DNA from: Glaciecola sp. HTCC2999
GTDB lineage: Bacteria > Pseudomonadota > Gammaproteobacteria > Enterobacterales > Alteromonadaceae
NCBI GenBank assembly: GCA_949498985.1
Contig: CATECQ010000042.1
Coordinates: 46,369 to 110,368, forward strand
Direction of reading: 5' to 3'
DNA length: 64,000 nucleotides
In this document: piece after piece, positions 55,801 to 64,000 of the stretch
How positions within the stretch are numbered: position 1 is the stretch's first letter
Layout: each line of letters opens with the position of its first letter
Notes under the pieces: model-generated
What the model was told of the DNA's origin: nothing
Database searches by the model: none
Seen by the model: the letters and a program-made list of their open reading frames with translations, nothing else
Translations under genes and position numbers: made by a program

Positions 55801-56365
55801 TCAGTCGGGTCAAATCGCATCAGTCGGATATAGCTTATATATGGATATGCTGGATAAAGCAGTGAAAGCAATTAAAAATGGTAAAGAACCAGATTTCAAC
55901 CCGGATATAAGTGAACAGACTGACATTGAACTCAGAATCCCTGCACTATTACCAGATACTTACATTGGTGATGTTAATCTGCGCTTATCTATATATAAAC
56001 GATTAGCATCATGCTCTGATCAACATGAGATTGATGAACTTCAAGTTGAATTAATTGATCGCTTTGGATTGTTACCAGAACCAGCAAAACATTTATTTAT
56101 GGTGACACAATTAAAGCTTATCGCTCAAACGTTAGGCATGAAAAAGATTGAAGCAAATGCTAATGGTGGTTTGGTAGAGTTTTATCAAGATGCAAAAATT
56201 GACCCAGGCTTCTTAATTAAGTTGGTCCAACAACATCCACAAGATTATCGCTTTGATGGACCCACACGTTTAAAAGTCATGATAGAATCGAGTACTGCAC
56301 AAGGTCGTGTTGATTGGGTTGAACAATTAATCATGAGCTTTTTTGAATTGGGGAAAGCAGCATAA
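52856..56365 (+). CDS. mfd: Transcription-repair coupling factor
   Basis: Mfd removes stalled RNA polymerase and recruits UvrA. The 1169-residue protein (E. coli 1148) has an N-terminal UvrB-homology region, the RNA-polymerase interaction domain (GQPVVHIEHGVGRYLG) and the RecG-like motor. The motor has Walker A GDVGFGKTEVA, DEEHRFG and TIIETGIDVPSAN. A C-terminal inhibitory domain follows. The start is the first ATG, with CGGA nearby. Its stop overlaps the csiV start (TAATG), so translation is coupled. Confidence 0.97.
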   Translation: MANIFSPPVPKSIHESNRPQHISWGSLPGSSSALAIANAAHNDARPIVVLTPDSPSAMRLEQEIRFFLKTDDQQKTNITVGLFPDWETLPYDQFSPHQDIVSQRLETLYDLSEQRRGIYIMPVNTAMQRLAPVSYLAQYLLFLKVGQTLDISEFRRKLENSGYLHVSQVMNHSEFSVRGSIIDLFPMGSEHPFRIDLFDDEIDTISYFNTSDQRSADKVEHIRLLPAREFPTDEAARKLFRSNFLNQFDENNAKESVFYQITKGTMPGGAEYYLPLFFNETATIFDYFHENTLMMVHGKVFERCEQFWANINHRYEQYRFNQTRPLLKPEQLYLDSSQVFARLKERARVDITDEMLEKKSGRYNFKVSKVDNIALNSQAKIPHHALHTFINTQNASSRVIFCAETQGRQENLSNMLRKTAFSPSPITTFDQYDQADSLCSVVVGRVEDSFSVQQSKNDSFIFVTETQLLGHQISQRRRRDKRQATDESAIIRNLAELSTGQPVVHIEHGVGRYLGLQTLDAGGITTEFVAIEYGKGAKLYVPVSSLHFISRYSGGDPDTAPLHLLGNDTWNKAKEKAAKKVRDVAAELLNVYAKRAAKPGFAHAIIWEDYKKFADSFPFPETPDQEQAINAVLNDMGLPSAMDRLVCGDVGFGKTEVAMRAAFIAANAGKQVSILVPTTLLAQQHFENFVDRFADWPFNIQVLSRFVSAKDQRAVLEGVKSGQVDIVVGTHKLIQDDVKFADLGLVIIDEEHRFGVRQKDKFKALRADVDILTLTATPIPRTLNMAMSGMRDLSIIATPPAKRLPIKTFVQKRNHETIREAVMREILRGGQVYFLHNDVATIERTMEELNEIIPEARIAIGHGQMRERELEQVMDDFYHQRYNVLLCTTIIETGIDVPSANTIIMDRADHLGLAQLHQLRGRVGRSHHQAYAYLLTPHPRRMTKDSIKRLEAIASLEDLGAGFALATHDLEIRGAGELLGDGQSGQIASVGYSLYMDMLDKAVKAIKNGKEPDFNPDISEQTDIELRIPALLPDTYIGDVNLRLSIYKRLASCSDQHEIDELQVELIDRFGLLPEPAKHLFMVTQLKLIAQTLGMKKIEANANGGLVEFYQDAKIDPGFLIKLVQQHPQDYRFDGPTRLKVMIESSTAQGRVDWVEQLIMSFFELGKAA

Positions 56366-57453
56366 TGTATAGCCTTAAAGAGTTACGCGTTACTAAATTA
56401 TGGTGTGTTTCTATCTGCGCACTGTGGATTTTTTGTAACTCACTGCCAAGTTATGCTCAAGAACAAACTGATTGGTGGTTTGACGTTGAAGTATTAATTT
56501 TTAAACATAATGACGCGTCACAAACCGTTATTGAGCAATTTGATGACATAGTTGATAAGCCTTATTCGGAAAATATTAACAACCTGTTTCATCGTTTTCA
56601 TTTCACGGATATCAGTTGGCTAGAACAAAGTTTGCCAGAGTGTGAACCTTTTGCTATGACAATTGGCTGTCGTTACCCACTTACTTTAGAAGCACTTTTA
56701 GAAAAAAATAAACCCGTAGACCCATTTCAAAATATACAAGCATTGCCCATACATTATAATGGTCATATTACTTACCGAAGTGAATCAGCGCATATACTTC
56801 CCCGCTCTGAATTAAAATTAACCCGCTTATACCATGATATTAATTTGGATAAGTCATACACTCCACTATTACATACAATCTGGCGACAACCGGTTGCCGT
56901 GGGTCAAGAAAATGCATTTTCAGTCCCATTACTTGCGGGGGAAAATTTGTCACCTCTTGCTTCCACTTTGTTGGATGATTCTCAAGTACCTATCGTTGCA
57001 GATACCAACACTCCTCTAGATGCTAAACAAGCTAGATTGCTACCCACCATCATGGCACAACTCAATTTGCTCAAGACAAATACCGGCTTGTTAGCTCCTG
57101 AACAGATGGATTCACCTATATATCCTGACCAACTCGTTCAAGTCCAAGACCAAGCTATTATTGATACCGAATCTGTGTTTGAGTTAGAAGGACTGCTGAC
57201 TATTTTTATAAAATATATCAATCGCGTACCTTACTTGCATATTGATAGTCATGCGTTATTTCATAGCGCTATTGAAGAAGATGGCCTGCTAACAATCAAA
57301 CCGCACACGTTTAAGCAGCGCCGTCGTATTATATCTAATCAAGTGCATTACTTTGACCACCCTTACTTCGGTATGGTGATTATTCTGAAACGTCATAAGC
57401 GCCCCGCTCCTTTAGAGGAATATATTGATGAAAATCTACACTCGAACCGGTGA
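56365..57453 (+). CDS. csiV: CsiV-family protein (peptidoglycan-binding, in part by homology)
   Basis: This 362-residue exported protein has a signal peptide ending near PSYAQ. The mature N-terminus DWWFDVEVLIFKHND is the mark of the CsiV family. In Vibrio cholerae CsiV binds peptidoglycan and is required for D-amino-acid tolerance; the family otherwise has little data. The C-terminal half is beta-rich and ends with KRHKRPAPLEEY. It overlaps mfd by TAATG and the next gene by 26 bp, an operon order also known from Vibrio (csiV next to mfd). Confidence 0.82.
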   Translation: MYSLKELRVTKLWCVSICALWIFCNSLPSYAQEQTDWWFDVEVLIFKHNDASQTVIEQFDDIVDKPYSENINNLFHRFHFTDISWLEQSLPECEPFAMTIGCRYPLTLEALLEKNKPVDPFQNIQALPIHYNGHITYRSESAHILPRSELKLTRLYHDINLDKSYTPLLHTIWRQPVAVGQENAFSVPLLAGENLSPLASTLLDDSQVPIVADTNTPLDAKQARLLPTIMAQLNLLKTNTGLLAPEQMDSPIYPDQLVQVQDQAIIDTESVFELEGLLTIFIKYINRVPYLHIDSHALFHSAIEEDGLLTIKPHTFKQRRRIISNQVHYFDHPYFGMVIILKRHKRPAPLEEYIDENLHSNR

Positions 57454-57979
57454 TACAGGCCAAACTCAAGTTTATACCCATGAGGTATTAAAAAAAGATA
57501 AAGACGATTGTTTATTGCAATGTTATGGAACATTGGATGAACTGAATTCAGTGATTGGGTTAGTCAATGCACTATTATTGAATAACACAGCACCATCAAC
57601 AGTATTGTTCAAAGAACTATCTAACTGGTTATATCAGGTACAACAAGACATTTTCGCCATTGGTTTTGCGATGTCTAATGCCAGTCAACTTAGATCCGAT
57701 GCAGTACCAGAGCTAGAAAAGCACATAGACTTACTCACAGAGATATTACCTCCTCAAACCCGCTTCATTTTACCTGGAGGTCATGTCATTGCGGCACAAG
57801 CACATATTGCTCGCACTGTCGCGAGACGAGCAGAGCGAGAATTGGTCTCTTTGAACAGACAATATGATTTAGCCGATAACGTATTACAATATATTAATAG
57901 GTTATCAGATTTTATGTTTGTCGTAGCCAGAGCAATTAATTATGAATTGGACATTGAAGATATTAATGTAACAGCTTGA
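57428..57979 (+). CDS. PduO-type cob(I)alamin adenosyltransferase
   Basis: This 183-residue protein matches ATP:cob(I)alamin adenosyltransferases of the PduO/MMAB kind: TRTGDTGQT at the start, then YGTLDELNSVIG, PGGHVIAAQAHIARTVARRAERE and YINRLSDFMFVVARAIN. The segment following the first motif, which in most family members is Gly- and Arg-rich (TGLxxGxRVxK), is here TQVYTHEVLKKD, so ATP binding may be altered. The ATG at 57428 has GAGGA 8 bp upstream, giving a 26-bp overlap with csiV. It runs into nagZ on the other strand (40-bp overlap). Confidence 0.85.
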   Translation: MKIYTRTGDTGQTQVYTHEVLKKDKDDCLLQCYGTLDELNSVIGLVNALLLNNTAPSTVLFKELSNWLYQVQQDIFAIGFAMSNASQLRSDAVPELEKHIDLLTEILPPQTRFILPGGHVIAAQAHIARTVARRAERELVSLNRQYDLADNVLQYINRLSDFMFVVARAINYELDIEDINVTA

Positions 57980-58983
57980 TGATAAGCAGGCTCGGCTAGT
58001 ATTTCAGCGTAATGCTTATACTGGCGTTGATTATTATTGAATGATCCATTCGAGCCAATCGATATTAATTGTTGCGGGGCTTGAGAATATAGTGCTTGTT
58101 TTTCCTGTGTGTGCCCCAAATTATCTAATACCGAAATAGCCTCGTCAGGTGCGTTACAAATTAATGCCATATCCACCCCTGCAGTGAGGGCATGCTCAAC
58201 GCGTTCAAGCATACTTCCCGCTTCTGAGGCAGCATGCATTGATAAATCATCTGAAAAAATCACACCTCTAAAGCCGCATTGTTGGCGCAAAATATGTTGT
58301 ACCCAAATAGGAGAAAAACCTGCTGGGCGGTTATCAATATCAGGATAAATTACATGTGCAGGCATGATCCCATCAATCAATTTTTGTTGAATAAAATGAG
58401 TAAAAATGGACATATCATGATTAAAAATCATTTCTTGGCTACGTTTATCAATTGGCATGTCAATATGTGAATCAGCTTGAACATTACCGTGCCCGGGAAA
58501 GTGCTTCCCAATAGCTGGCATGCCCATAATTTTAGCACCTGTAATAAATTCACTCGCTAACGATAAAATTGTATTGGCTGTATGCGAAAAACTGCGTGTG
58601 CCAATGACTTCAGAAATACCATTGATGTCTAATACTGGTGCAAAACTGATATCAATCCCATGTCCTAAACACTCGGAGGCAATTACCGTACCACATGCTT
58701 TGGCCAATTGAATCGGGTTGGCGGAATACTCAATATTCCCCATAGCAGGAATGGGAGTAAAACCATCTTGAAAACGCTGAACTCGCCCCCCCTCTTGATC
58801 AACAGCAATGATGATGGGATGCTTGGCAGATTGCTTGATTTGTTCGGTTAAATGGCATAATTGCTTAGGATCATGATAATTACGAGCAAATAAGATGACT
58901 CCACCTGTGAGTGGATGTGCCATAATTTCTTGTTCTTGTTGCGTTAATTCAAACCCTGCAACATCCAACATTATTGGGTGCAT
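57940..58983 (-). CDS. nagZ: Beta-N-acetylhexosaminidase NagZ
   Basis: NagZ removes GlcNAc from muropeptides in cell-wall recycling and can affect beta-lactamase induction. The 347-residue protein has the GH3 N-terminal fold, with DQEGGRVQRFQDGF, the KHFPGHGNVQADSH motif that carries the catalytic His/Asp pair, and the nucleophile Asp in FSDDLSMHAA. Length is close to E. coli NagZ (341). The 3' end overlaps the adenosyltransferase gene. It lies downstream of an unrecognised membrane-anchored gene on the same strand (51 bp gap). Confidence 0.96.
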   Translation of the reverse strand: MHPIMLDVAGFELTQQEQEIMAHPLTGGVILFARNYHDPKQLCHLTEQIKQSAKHPIIIAVDQEGGRVQRFQDGFTPIPAMGNIEYSANPIQLAKACGTVIASECLGHGIDISFAPVLDINGISEVIGTRSFSHTANTILSLASEFITGAKIMGMPAIGKHFPGHGNVQADSHIDMPIDKRSQEMIFNHDMSIFTHFIQQKLIDGIMPAHVIYPDIDNRPAGFSPIWVQHILRQQCGFRGVIFSDDLSMHAASEAGSMLERVEHALTAGVDMALICNAPDEAISVLDNLGHTQEKQALYSQAPQQLISIGSNGSFNNNQRQYKHYAEILAEPAYHQAVTLISSMSNS

Positions 58984-59034
58984 TACAATCCTTTATCCCT
59001 ATGAGTAAAGCGTTTCATGAGTCGACACGATTAA

Positions 59035-59724
59035 TTAATTCTTGGTGGTTTGAGCAAGGGAATCTAACCATGCTAATTTAGCTGCATTGATGTCATCTTC
59101 TGTCACTTTTCGTTGTTGCTCACCTGCCAGTTGCTTCGCGATATTAAAAATAATGGCGTCTCGCTGAATGATCAGCTCTGTCGCTGTTTGATAAAGATCG
59201 CCTTGTGCTTCTGGAAACTGTTTCAAAAGTCCATCAAGTGATTGAATATTCAGATAACGTTTTTCCACTTCTTGGCTAAACCAAGCTCGTTTAGCTCTAA
59301 ACCTCATGAAATTTAAAGCTTGTGGGGAATTAATAAAATCTATTTGACTAGGAGGTAAATTCAATTGCTTTGCTGTATCCAGTAATTGAGCTTGTAATAG
59401 TATAAGTTTGTTAGACTCATTAAACATAACTGCTGATAAAGCCCGATTTATGACTTCTTGAACATTCATAAGATCGAGGGCTGTTAATTGTGAGTAAAAC
59501 GTGTCAGATGATTCGCTTTTGTTTGACGCTTCAGTGGGTTCAGACACAGAGAATGAAGCATCAGCTTTAGATTTGCCATTGAGGTTTTGGGACAATACAG
59601 ACGATGGGTGTTGTTGTTCAATTAACTGACCATAAATAATCCAGATACTATATGAAAGTAAAGTGAGCACACCTAAAAGTGTAAAAAGCACCCGAAGGTG
59701 CTTTATAAAATGTTGTTTTGTCAT
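59035..59724 (-). CDS. Unrecognised protein with one N-terminal membrane anchor
   Basis: This 229-residue protein is not a family I know. Residues 12-34 (VLFTLLGVLTLLSYSIWIIY) form a membrane segment. A Ser/Glu-rich region (about 45-80) follows, then a helical C-terminal half rich in Gln, Leu and Ala. The N-in orientation suggests a periplasmic body. The start at 59724 is 1 bp after the ihfA stop; the frame opens earlier, inside ihfA. Codons 8 to 14 coincide with a strong hairpin terminator, so expression depends on read-through from ihfA. Similarity to lipase chaperones was considered but not supported. Confidence 0.6.
   Translation of the reverse strand: MTKQHFIKHLRVLFTLLGVLTLLSYSIWIIYGQLIEQQHPSSVLSQNLNGKSKADASFSVSEPTEASNKSESSDTFYSQLTALDLMNVQEVINRALSAVMFNESNKLILLQAQLLDTAKQLNLPPSQIDFINSPQALNFMRFRAKRAWFSQEVEKRYLNIQSLDGLLKQFPEAQGDLYQTATELIIQRDAIIFNIAKQLAGEQQRKVTEDDINAAKLAWLDSLAQTTKN
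59681..59704 (-). terminator. Intrinsic terminator downstream of ihfA, inside the next ORF
   Basis: On the minus strand AAAGCACC-TTCG-GGTGCTTT forms a perfect 8-bp stem with a stable UUCG loop, followed by T-rich sequence. It starts 20 bp after the ATG of the downstream ORF, where it encodes residues KHLRVLF. It is the likely end of the pheS-pheT-ihfA transcript. Confidence 0.85.
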
Positions 59725-59725
59725 A

Positions 59726-60025
59726 CTAAGATTCAGAACCAGGTGCATTTTCAACTCGAGACTTAAGTTTTTGTCCCGGTTTAAAAGTGACAACACGGCG
59801 AGCTTTTATAGGGATATCCTCGCCTGTTTTTGGATTCCGACCGGGACGTTCTTTTTTCGTCCTTAAATCAAAATTACCAAATCCGGATAACTTAACTTGT
59901 TCACCATTTTCAAGAGACGATTTAACTTCTTCAAAAAACGCTTCGACTAAGTCTTTTGCATCTTTTTTGTTTAAACCGACCTTCTCGAATAAATGTTCAG
60001 CCATTTCCGCTTTGGTCAATGCCAT
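59726..60025 (-). CDS. ihfA: Integration host factor alpha subunit
   Basis: IHF alpha (99 residues) pairs with IhfB to bend DNA in recombination, replication and transcription. The sequence [21 protein letters not shown] and the intercalating arm [14 protein letters not shown] are canonical. It is 3 bp downstream of pheT, the usual pheS-pheT-ihfA operon, in which ihfA is co-expressed with phenylalanyl-tRNA synthetase. A UUCG-loop terminator lies just beyond its stop. Confidence 0.98.
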   Translation of the reverse strand: MALTKAEMAEHLFEKVGLNKKDAKDLVEAFFEEVKSSLENGEQVKLSGFGNFDLRTKKERPGRNPKTGEDIPIKARRVVTFKPGQKLKSRVENAPGSES

Positions 60026-60028
60026 ATA

Positions 60029-62413
60029 CTACTCTCTTAACGTTGCTGCTAGTTGAGATGTTAACCCTGAAACGATTTTATCCACACAAGATTGAATTTC
60101 TGCTTCTTCCAGTGTCTTTTCAGGATCTGATAGTGTTATAGAAATCGCAAGACTCTTTTCACCATCAGCAATTCCTTCCCCTTGGTATATATCAAATAAG
60201 GTGAGGTCAACTAATTGATTTACACCAACATTTTTAATACATGCTTCTAAATTAGCATAACTTACATTTTCGTTAACTACAATTGCTATATCGCGTTTAT
60301 TTGTTGGAAACTTAGAAGTGGGTTGCGCTTTTGGTAGTACACGTGATGTCAATGCAGACTGCATTATCTCAAACATATAGACTTTACCACTCACACCCAT
60401 AATCTTTGAAAATTGTGGATGAAGGGCGCCAAGAAAGCCCACAACTTGTCCATCTTTAACGACATCAGCACCTTGACCTGGGTGTAATAAACCTAGAGTC
60501 GAAGGCACAAAACTAAACGATTGTGATTGACCTGTTTGACTAATCAAGCGCTCAACATCACCTTTAAGAGTGAAAAAATCAACATTTTGTGCCGCTTCAT
60601 AAGAATCTTTTAATAAGTTTCCACAACACACACCCGCAATCATTGGAATTTGTTGCACTCCATTGTCTGAAGATGTATCAGCAATAAACTTTAAACCCGT
60701 TTCAAACAAGCGAACCCGTGGCTGTTGGCGTTTTTGATTATACCCTACCGCTTGAAGTAAGCCGGTGACTAAGCTGACTCGCATGACTGACATGTCAGCA
60801 GATATTGGATGAGGTAACGTTAACGCAGGGGTATCACCAAATAATGCGGTTTGTTTCTTTGGATCCACAAAGCTATAGGTAATAGCTTCATCATAACCTT
60901 GCTGAAGTAATACCCTTTTTAACTGATTTAAATGCAGTGTCGCTTCATCTGAAGGTAACATTAGTAATGATGCTTTAGGCGCAACATTCGGAATATTGTT
61001 ATAACCATATACTCGAGCAACTTCTTCAATCAGGTCTTCTTCAATACTAATATCAAAACGATATGCTGGTACCGAAACAGACCATGCCGCCTTATTATAT
61101 TCAACAGTAAAACCCAAACGAGTTAAAATTTCAGTGACTGTTGCTGATGGTATATCAATTCCAATCACTTTTGCTAAACGGGCTTCACGTAATGTTACTT
61201 GTGCAGCCTGGGGAACATGTAGTTCAGAAACCGCTTCAACAATAGGCCCGACATTACCACCGACAATCTCAGTCAATAACTGAGTTGCACGTTCCATTGC
61301 ATCGCGTTGTAGTTGAGGATCAACACCACGTTCATAGCGATGTGATGCATCGGTATGTAATCCATATTGACGAGCCTTACCTAAAATTGCATCTGGAGTA
61401 AAAAATGCGGCTTCTAATACAATATTAGTTGTCTCAGACGTGACACCTGAATGCAGACCACCAAAAATACCGGCTAAGGCCAGTGCTTTTTCTTCATCCG
61501 CAATCACTAATGTATTGGCATTTACTTTAATTTCAGATTCATCTAACAACGTTAGTGCCTCGTCTGCCTTGGCCATACGCACGTGAATATCACCAGTGAC
61601 ACTGTCAGCATTAAATGCATGCATAGGGTGACCCAATTCCAACAATACATAATTGGTCACATCAACTACAGGGTCAATAGAACGTATGCCGCTGCGGCGA
61701 AGTTTTTCTGACAACCATAAAGGAGATGATATAGATAAATCAACGTTTGTAATTACTCTAGCGAGATAACGAGGACACGCATCTGGCGCGTCAAGGTGGA
61801 CTTGTTTGGATACATCACTAGTAACTTGTGAGGAAAGTATCTTTGGATAGGTTACCGCTAATGAATTTAATACACCCACTTCACGTGCAACACCTCTTAA
61901 CCCAAGACAATCTGCTCGATTAGGTGTGAGATCAATTTCAATAGCGGTATCATCTAATTGTAGATATTCGCGAATGTCTTGACCAATAGTGGCATTTTCT
62001 GCCAACTCCATGATCCCATCATGCGAATCCCCCATACCTAATTCTGAAAAACTACACAACATGCCAAAAGAAGGCTGTCCACGTAATTTTGCTTTTTTGA
62101 TTTTGAAATTACCGGGTAAAACGGCACCAACACAAGCAACAGCAACCTTAATACCCGTTCGACAATTAGGCGCTCCACATACAATATCTAGTAATTCATC
62201 AGCGCCAATGTCAATTTTAGTGACTCGTAATTTGTCTGCATCAGGATGTTGACCGCACTCCACAACTTTTCCGACTAATACGCCAGAAAATTCACCCGCA
62301 ACAGGTTCTAGGCCGTCAACTTCTAAACCCGCCATTGAAATTTGTTCGGCTAAAGCTTGCGTATCTAGGGCTGGGTTCACATATTCGCGTAACCACGCTT
62401 CAGAAAAAATCAT
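60029..62413 (-). CDS. pheT: Phenylalanyl-tRNA synthetase beta chain
   Basis: PheT (794 residues, E. coli 795) is the large subunit of the tetrameric class II synthetase. It shows the N-terminal tRNA-binding/OB fold (GKVVECGQHPDADKLRVTK), the B3/B4 editing region, the B5 domain (EEDLIEEVARVYGYNNIP), the catalytic-like domain and the C-terminal FDX-ACB domain (SKFPTNKRDIAIVVNENV). The ribosome site is GGTGG before the ATG. It sits 12 bp after pheS. Confidence 0.98.
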   Translation of the reverse strand: MIFSEAWLREYVNPALDTQALAEQISMAGLEVDGLEPVAGEFSGVLVGKVVECGQHPDADKLRVTKIDIGADELLDIVCGAPNCRTGIKVAVACVGAVLPGNFKIKKAKLRGQPSFGMLCSFSELGMGDSHDGIMELAENATIGQDIREYLQLDDTAIEIDLTPNRADCLGLRGVAREVGVLNSLAVTYPKILSSQVTSDVSKQVHLDAPDACPRYLARVITNVDLSISSPLWLSEKLRRSGIRSIDPVVDVTNYVLLELGHPMHAFNADSVTGDIHVRMAKADEALTLLDESEIKVNANTLVIADEEKALALAGIFGGLHSGVTSETTNIVLEAAFFTPDAILGKARQYGLHTDASHRYERGVDPQLQRDAMERATQLLTEIVGGNVGPIVEAVSELHVPQAAQVTLREARLAKVIGIDIPSATVTEILTRLGFTVEYNKAAWSVSVPAYRFDISIEEDLIEEVARVYGYNNIPNVAPKASLLMLPSDEATLHLNQLKRVLLQQGYDEAITYSFVDPKKQTALFGDTPALTLPHPISADMSVMRVSLVTGLLQAVGYNQKRQQPRVRLFETGLKFIADTSSDNGVQQIPMIAGVCCGNLLKDSYEAAQNVDFFTLKGDVERLISQTGQSQSFSFVPSTLGLLHPGQGADVVKDGQVVGFLGALHPQFSKIMGVSGKVYMFEIMQSALTSRVLPKAQPTSKFPTNKRDIAIVVNENVSYANLEACIKNVGVNQLVDLTLFDIYQGEGIADGEKSLAISITLSDPEKTLEEAEIQSCVDKIVSGLTSQLAATLRE

Positions 62414-62425
62414 ATCACCACCCTA

Positions 62426-63484
<1,059 letters not shown>

Positions 63485-63521
63485 TCAGTCGATAAATATG
63501 GGATATCTAAAAAAAATACAA

Positions 63522-63553
63522 AAAAAAACGGTGAGCATCCTACTCACCGTTTT
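63522..63553 (-). terminator. Rho-independent terminator after rplT
   Basis: Arms AACGGTGAG (63527-63535) and CTCACCGTT (63543-63551) form a 9-bp stem, followed on the minus strand by eight or more U. It separates rplT from pheS. Confidence 0.92.
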
Positions 63554-63580
63554 CCAGAACTTAAACTTTTGCTTAAAATT

Positions 63581-63940
<360 letters not shown>

Positions 63941-63953
63941 TTAGTCTCCTGTC

Positions 63954-64000
63954 TTAAACGTAAGGTAACATGCGTTGGATAAGCTTAGTATCCGAATCAT
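63954..64000 (-). CDS. rpmI: Ribosomal protein L35, C-terminal end (partial)
   Basis: The 47 bases at the edge of the window read, on the minus strand, DSDTKLIQRMLPYV followed by TAA. This is the C-terminus of L35, whose E. coli form also ends in LPYA. It was too short to be listed as an ORF. The position just upstream of rplT supports it. The rest of the gene lies outside the window. Confidence 0.85.
   Translation of the reverse strand, partial: DSDTKLIQRMLPYV

Overview
The window looks like a chromosomal segment of a marine gammaproteobacterium of the order Alteromonadales (Glaciecola/Paraglaciecola/Alteromonas-like). This rests on AT-rich composition, gammaproteobacterial gene order (dapA-gcvR-bcp-perM-bepA-yfgD-hda-purM-purN, mfd-csiV, rplT-pheS-pheT-ihfA), a VolA/Pla-1-type surface lipase, periplasmic GH13 enzymes next to a LacI regulator, and a flavin halogenase-like protein. 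I saw no IS element, prophage, CRISPR array, tRNA or rRNA; coding density is high and nearly all genes look intact.

Layout. 1-7.3 kb: partial bamC, dapA, divergent gcvR-bcp, perM, the BepA protease, a TlpA-like thioredoxin, then an overlapping yfgD-wrbA-DUF2069 operon running into an unrecognised HExxH lipoprotein (7.3-9.3 kb). 9.4-16.4 kb: hda and a DUF2066 protein, divergent from purM-purN-DUF3108-fadE; fadE carries a FadR-type palindrome next to its start. 16.4-18.9 kb: an orphan LuxR-type response regulator, then cmoA-cmoB (tRNA wobble uridine modification). 18.9-23.7 kb: a three-gene glucosylglycerate cluster. 23.7-33.8 kb: a beta-hydroxyacid dehydrogenase, glutathione peroxidase, cmoM, a Nif3-like protein, a small basic protein, sohB, the lipase, yciK and glnS. 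33.9-43.1 kb: alpha-glucan region (LacI regulator, two exported GH13 enzymes, halogenase-like flavoprotein, soluble histidine kinase, glgC). 43.1-52.6 kb: alpha/beta hydrolase, thioesterase, PanE-like reductase, glycosyltransferase, a CsdA-CsdE fusion, xthA, a CbiM-like membrane protein, a phosphoribosyltransferase and a lone LolC/E permease. 52.9-64 kb: mfd-csiV-cobalamin adenosyltransferase, facing nagZ-unknown-ihfA-pheT-pheS and rplT-rpmI.

The most interesting system is the overlapping cluster at 18.9-23.7 kb. A GT81 glucosyl-3-phosphoglycerate synthase makes glucosyl-3-phosphoglycerate from an NDP-glucose and 3-phosphoglycerate. The HAD half of a two-domain protein should dephosphorylate it to the compatible solute glucosylglycerate. 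A GH13_18 phosphorylase should split glucosylglycerate to glucose-1-phosphate and D-glycerate. The other half of the two-domain protein, a plant-type D-glycerate 3-kinase, would return D-glycerate to 3-phosphoglycerate. The cluster therefore appears to encode a closed synthesis-and-salvage cycle with one anabolic and one catabolic activity fused. All this is inferred from motifs and context; no assay data are available here.

Other points: a CsdA-CsdE desulfurase/sulfur-acceptor fusion whose linker holds a 15-bp tandem duplication; an ihfA-proximal intrinsic terminator that is itself the first codons of the next ORF; FadR-like sites at three lipid genes; and an LacI/GH13/halogenase cluster with a palindromic operator candidate in its divergent promoter.
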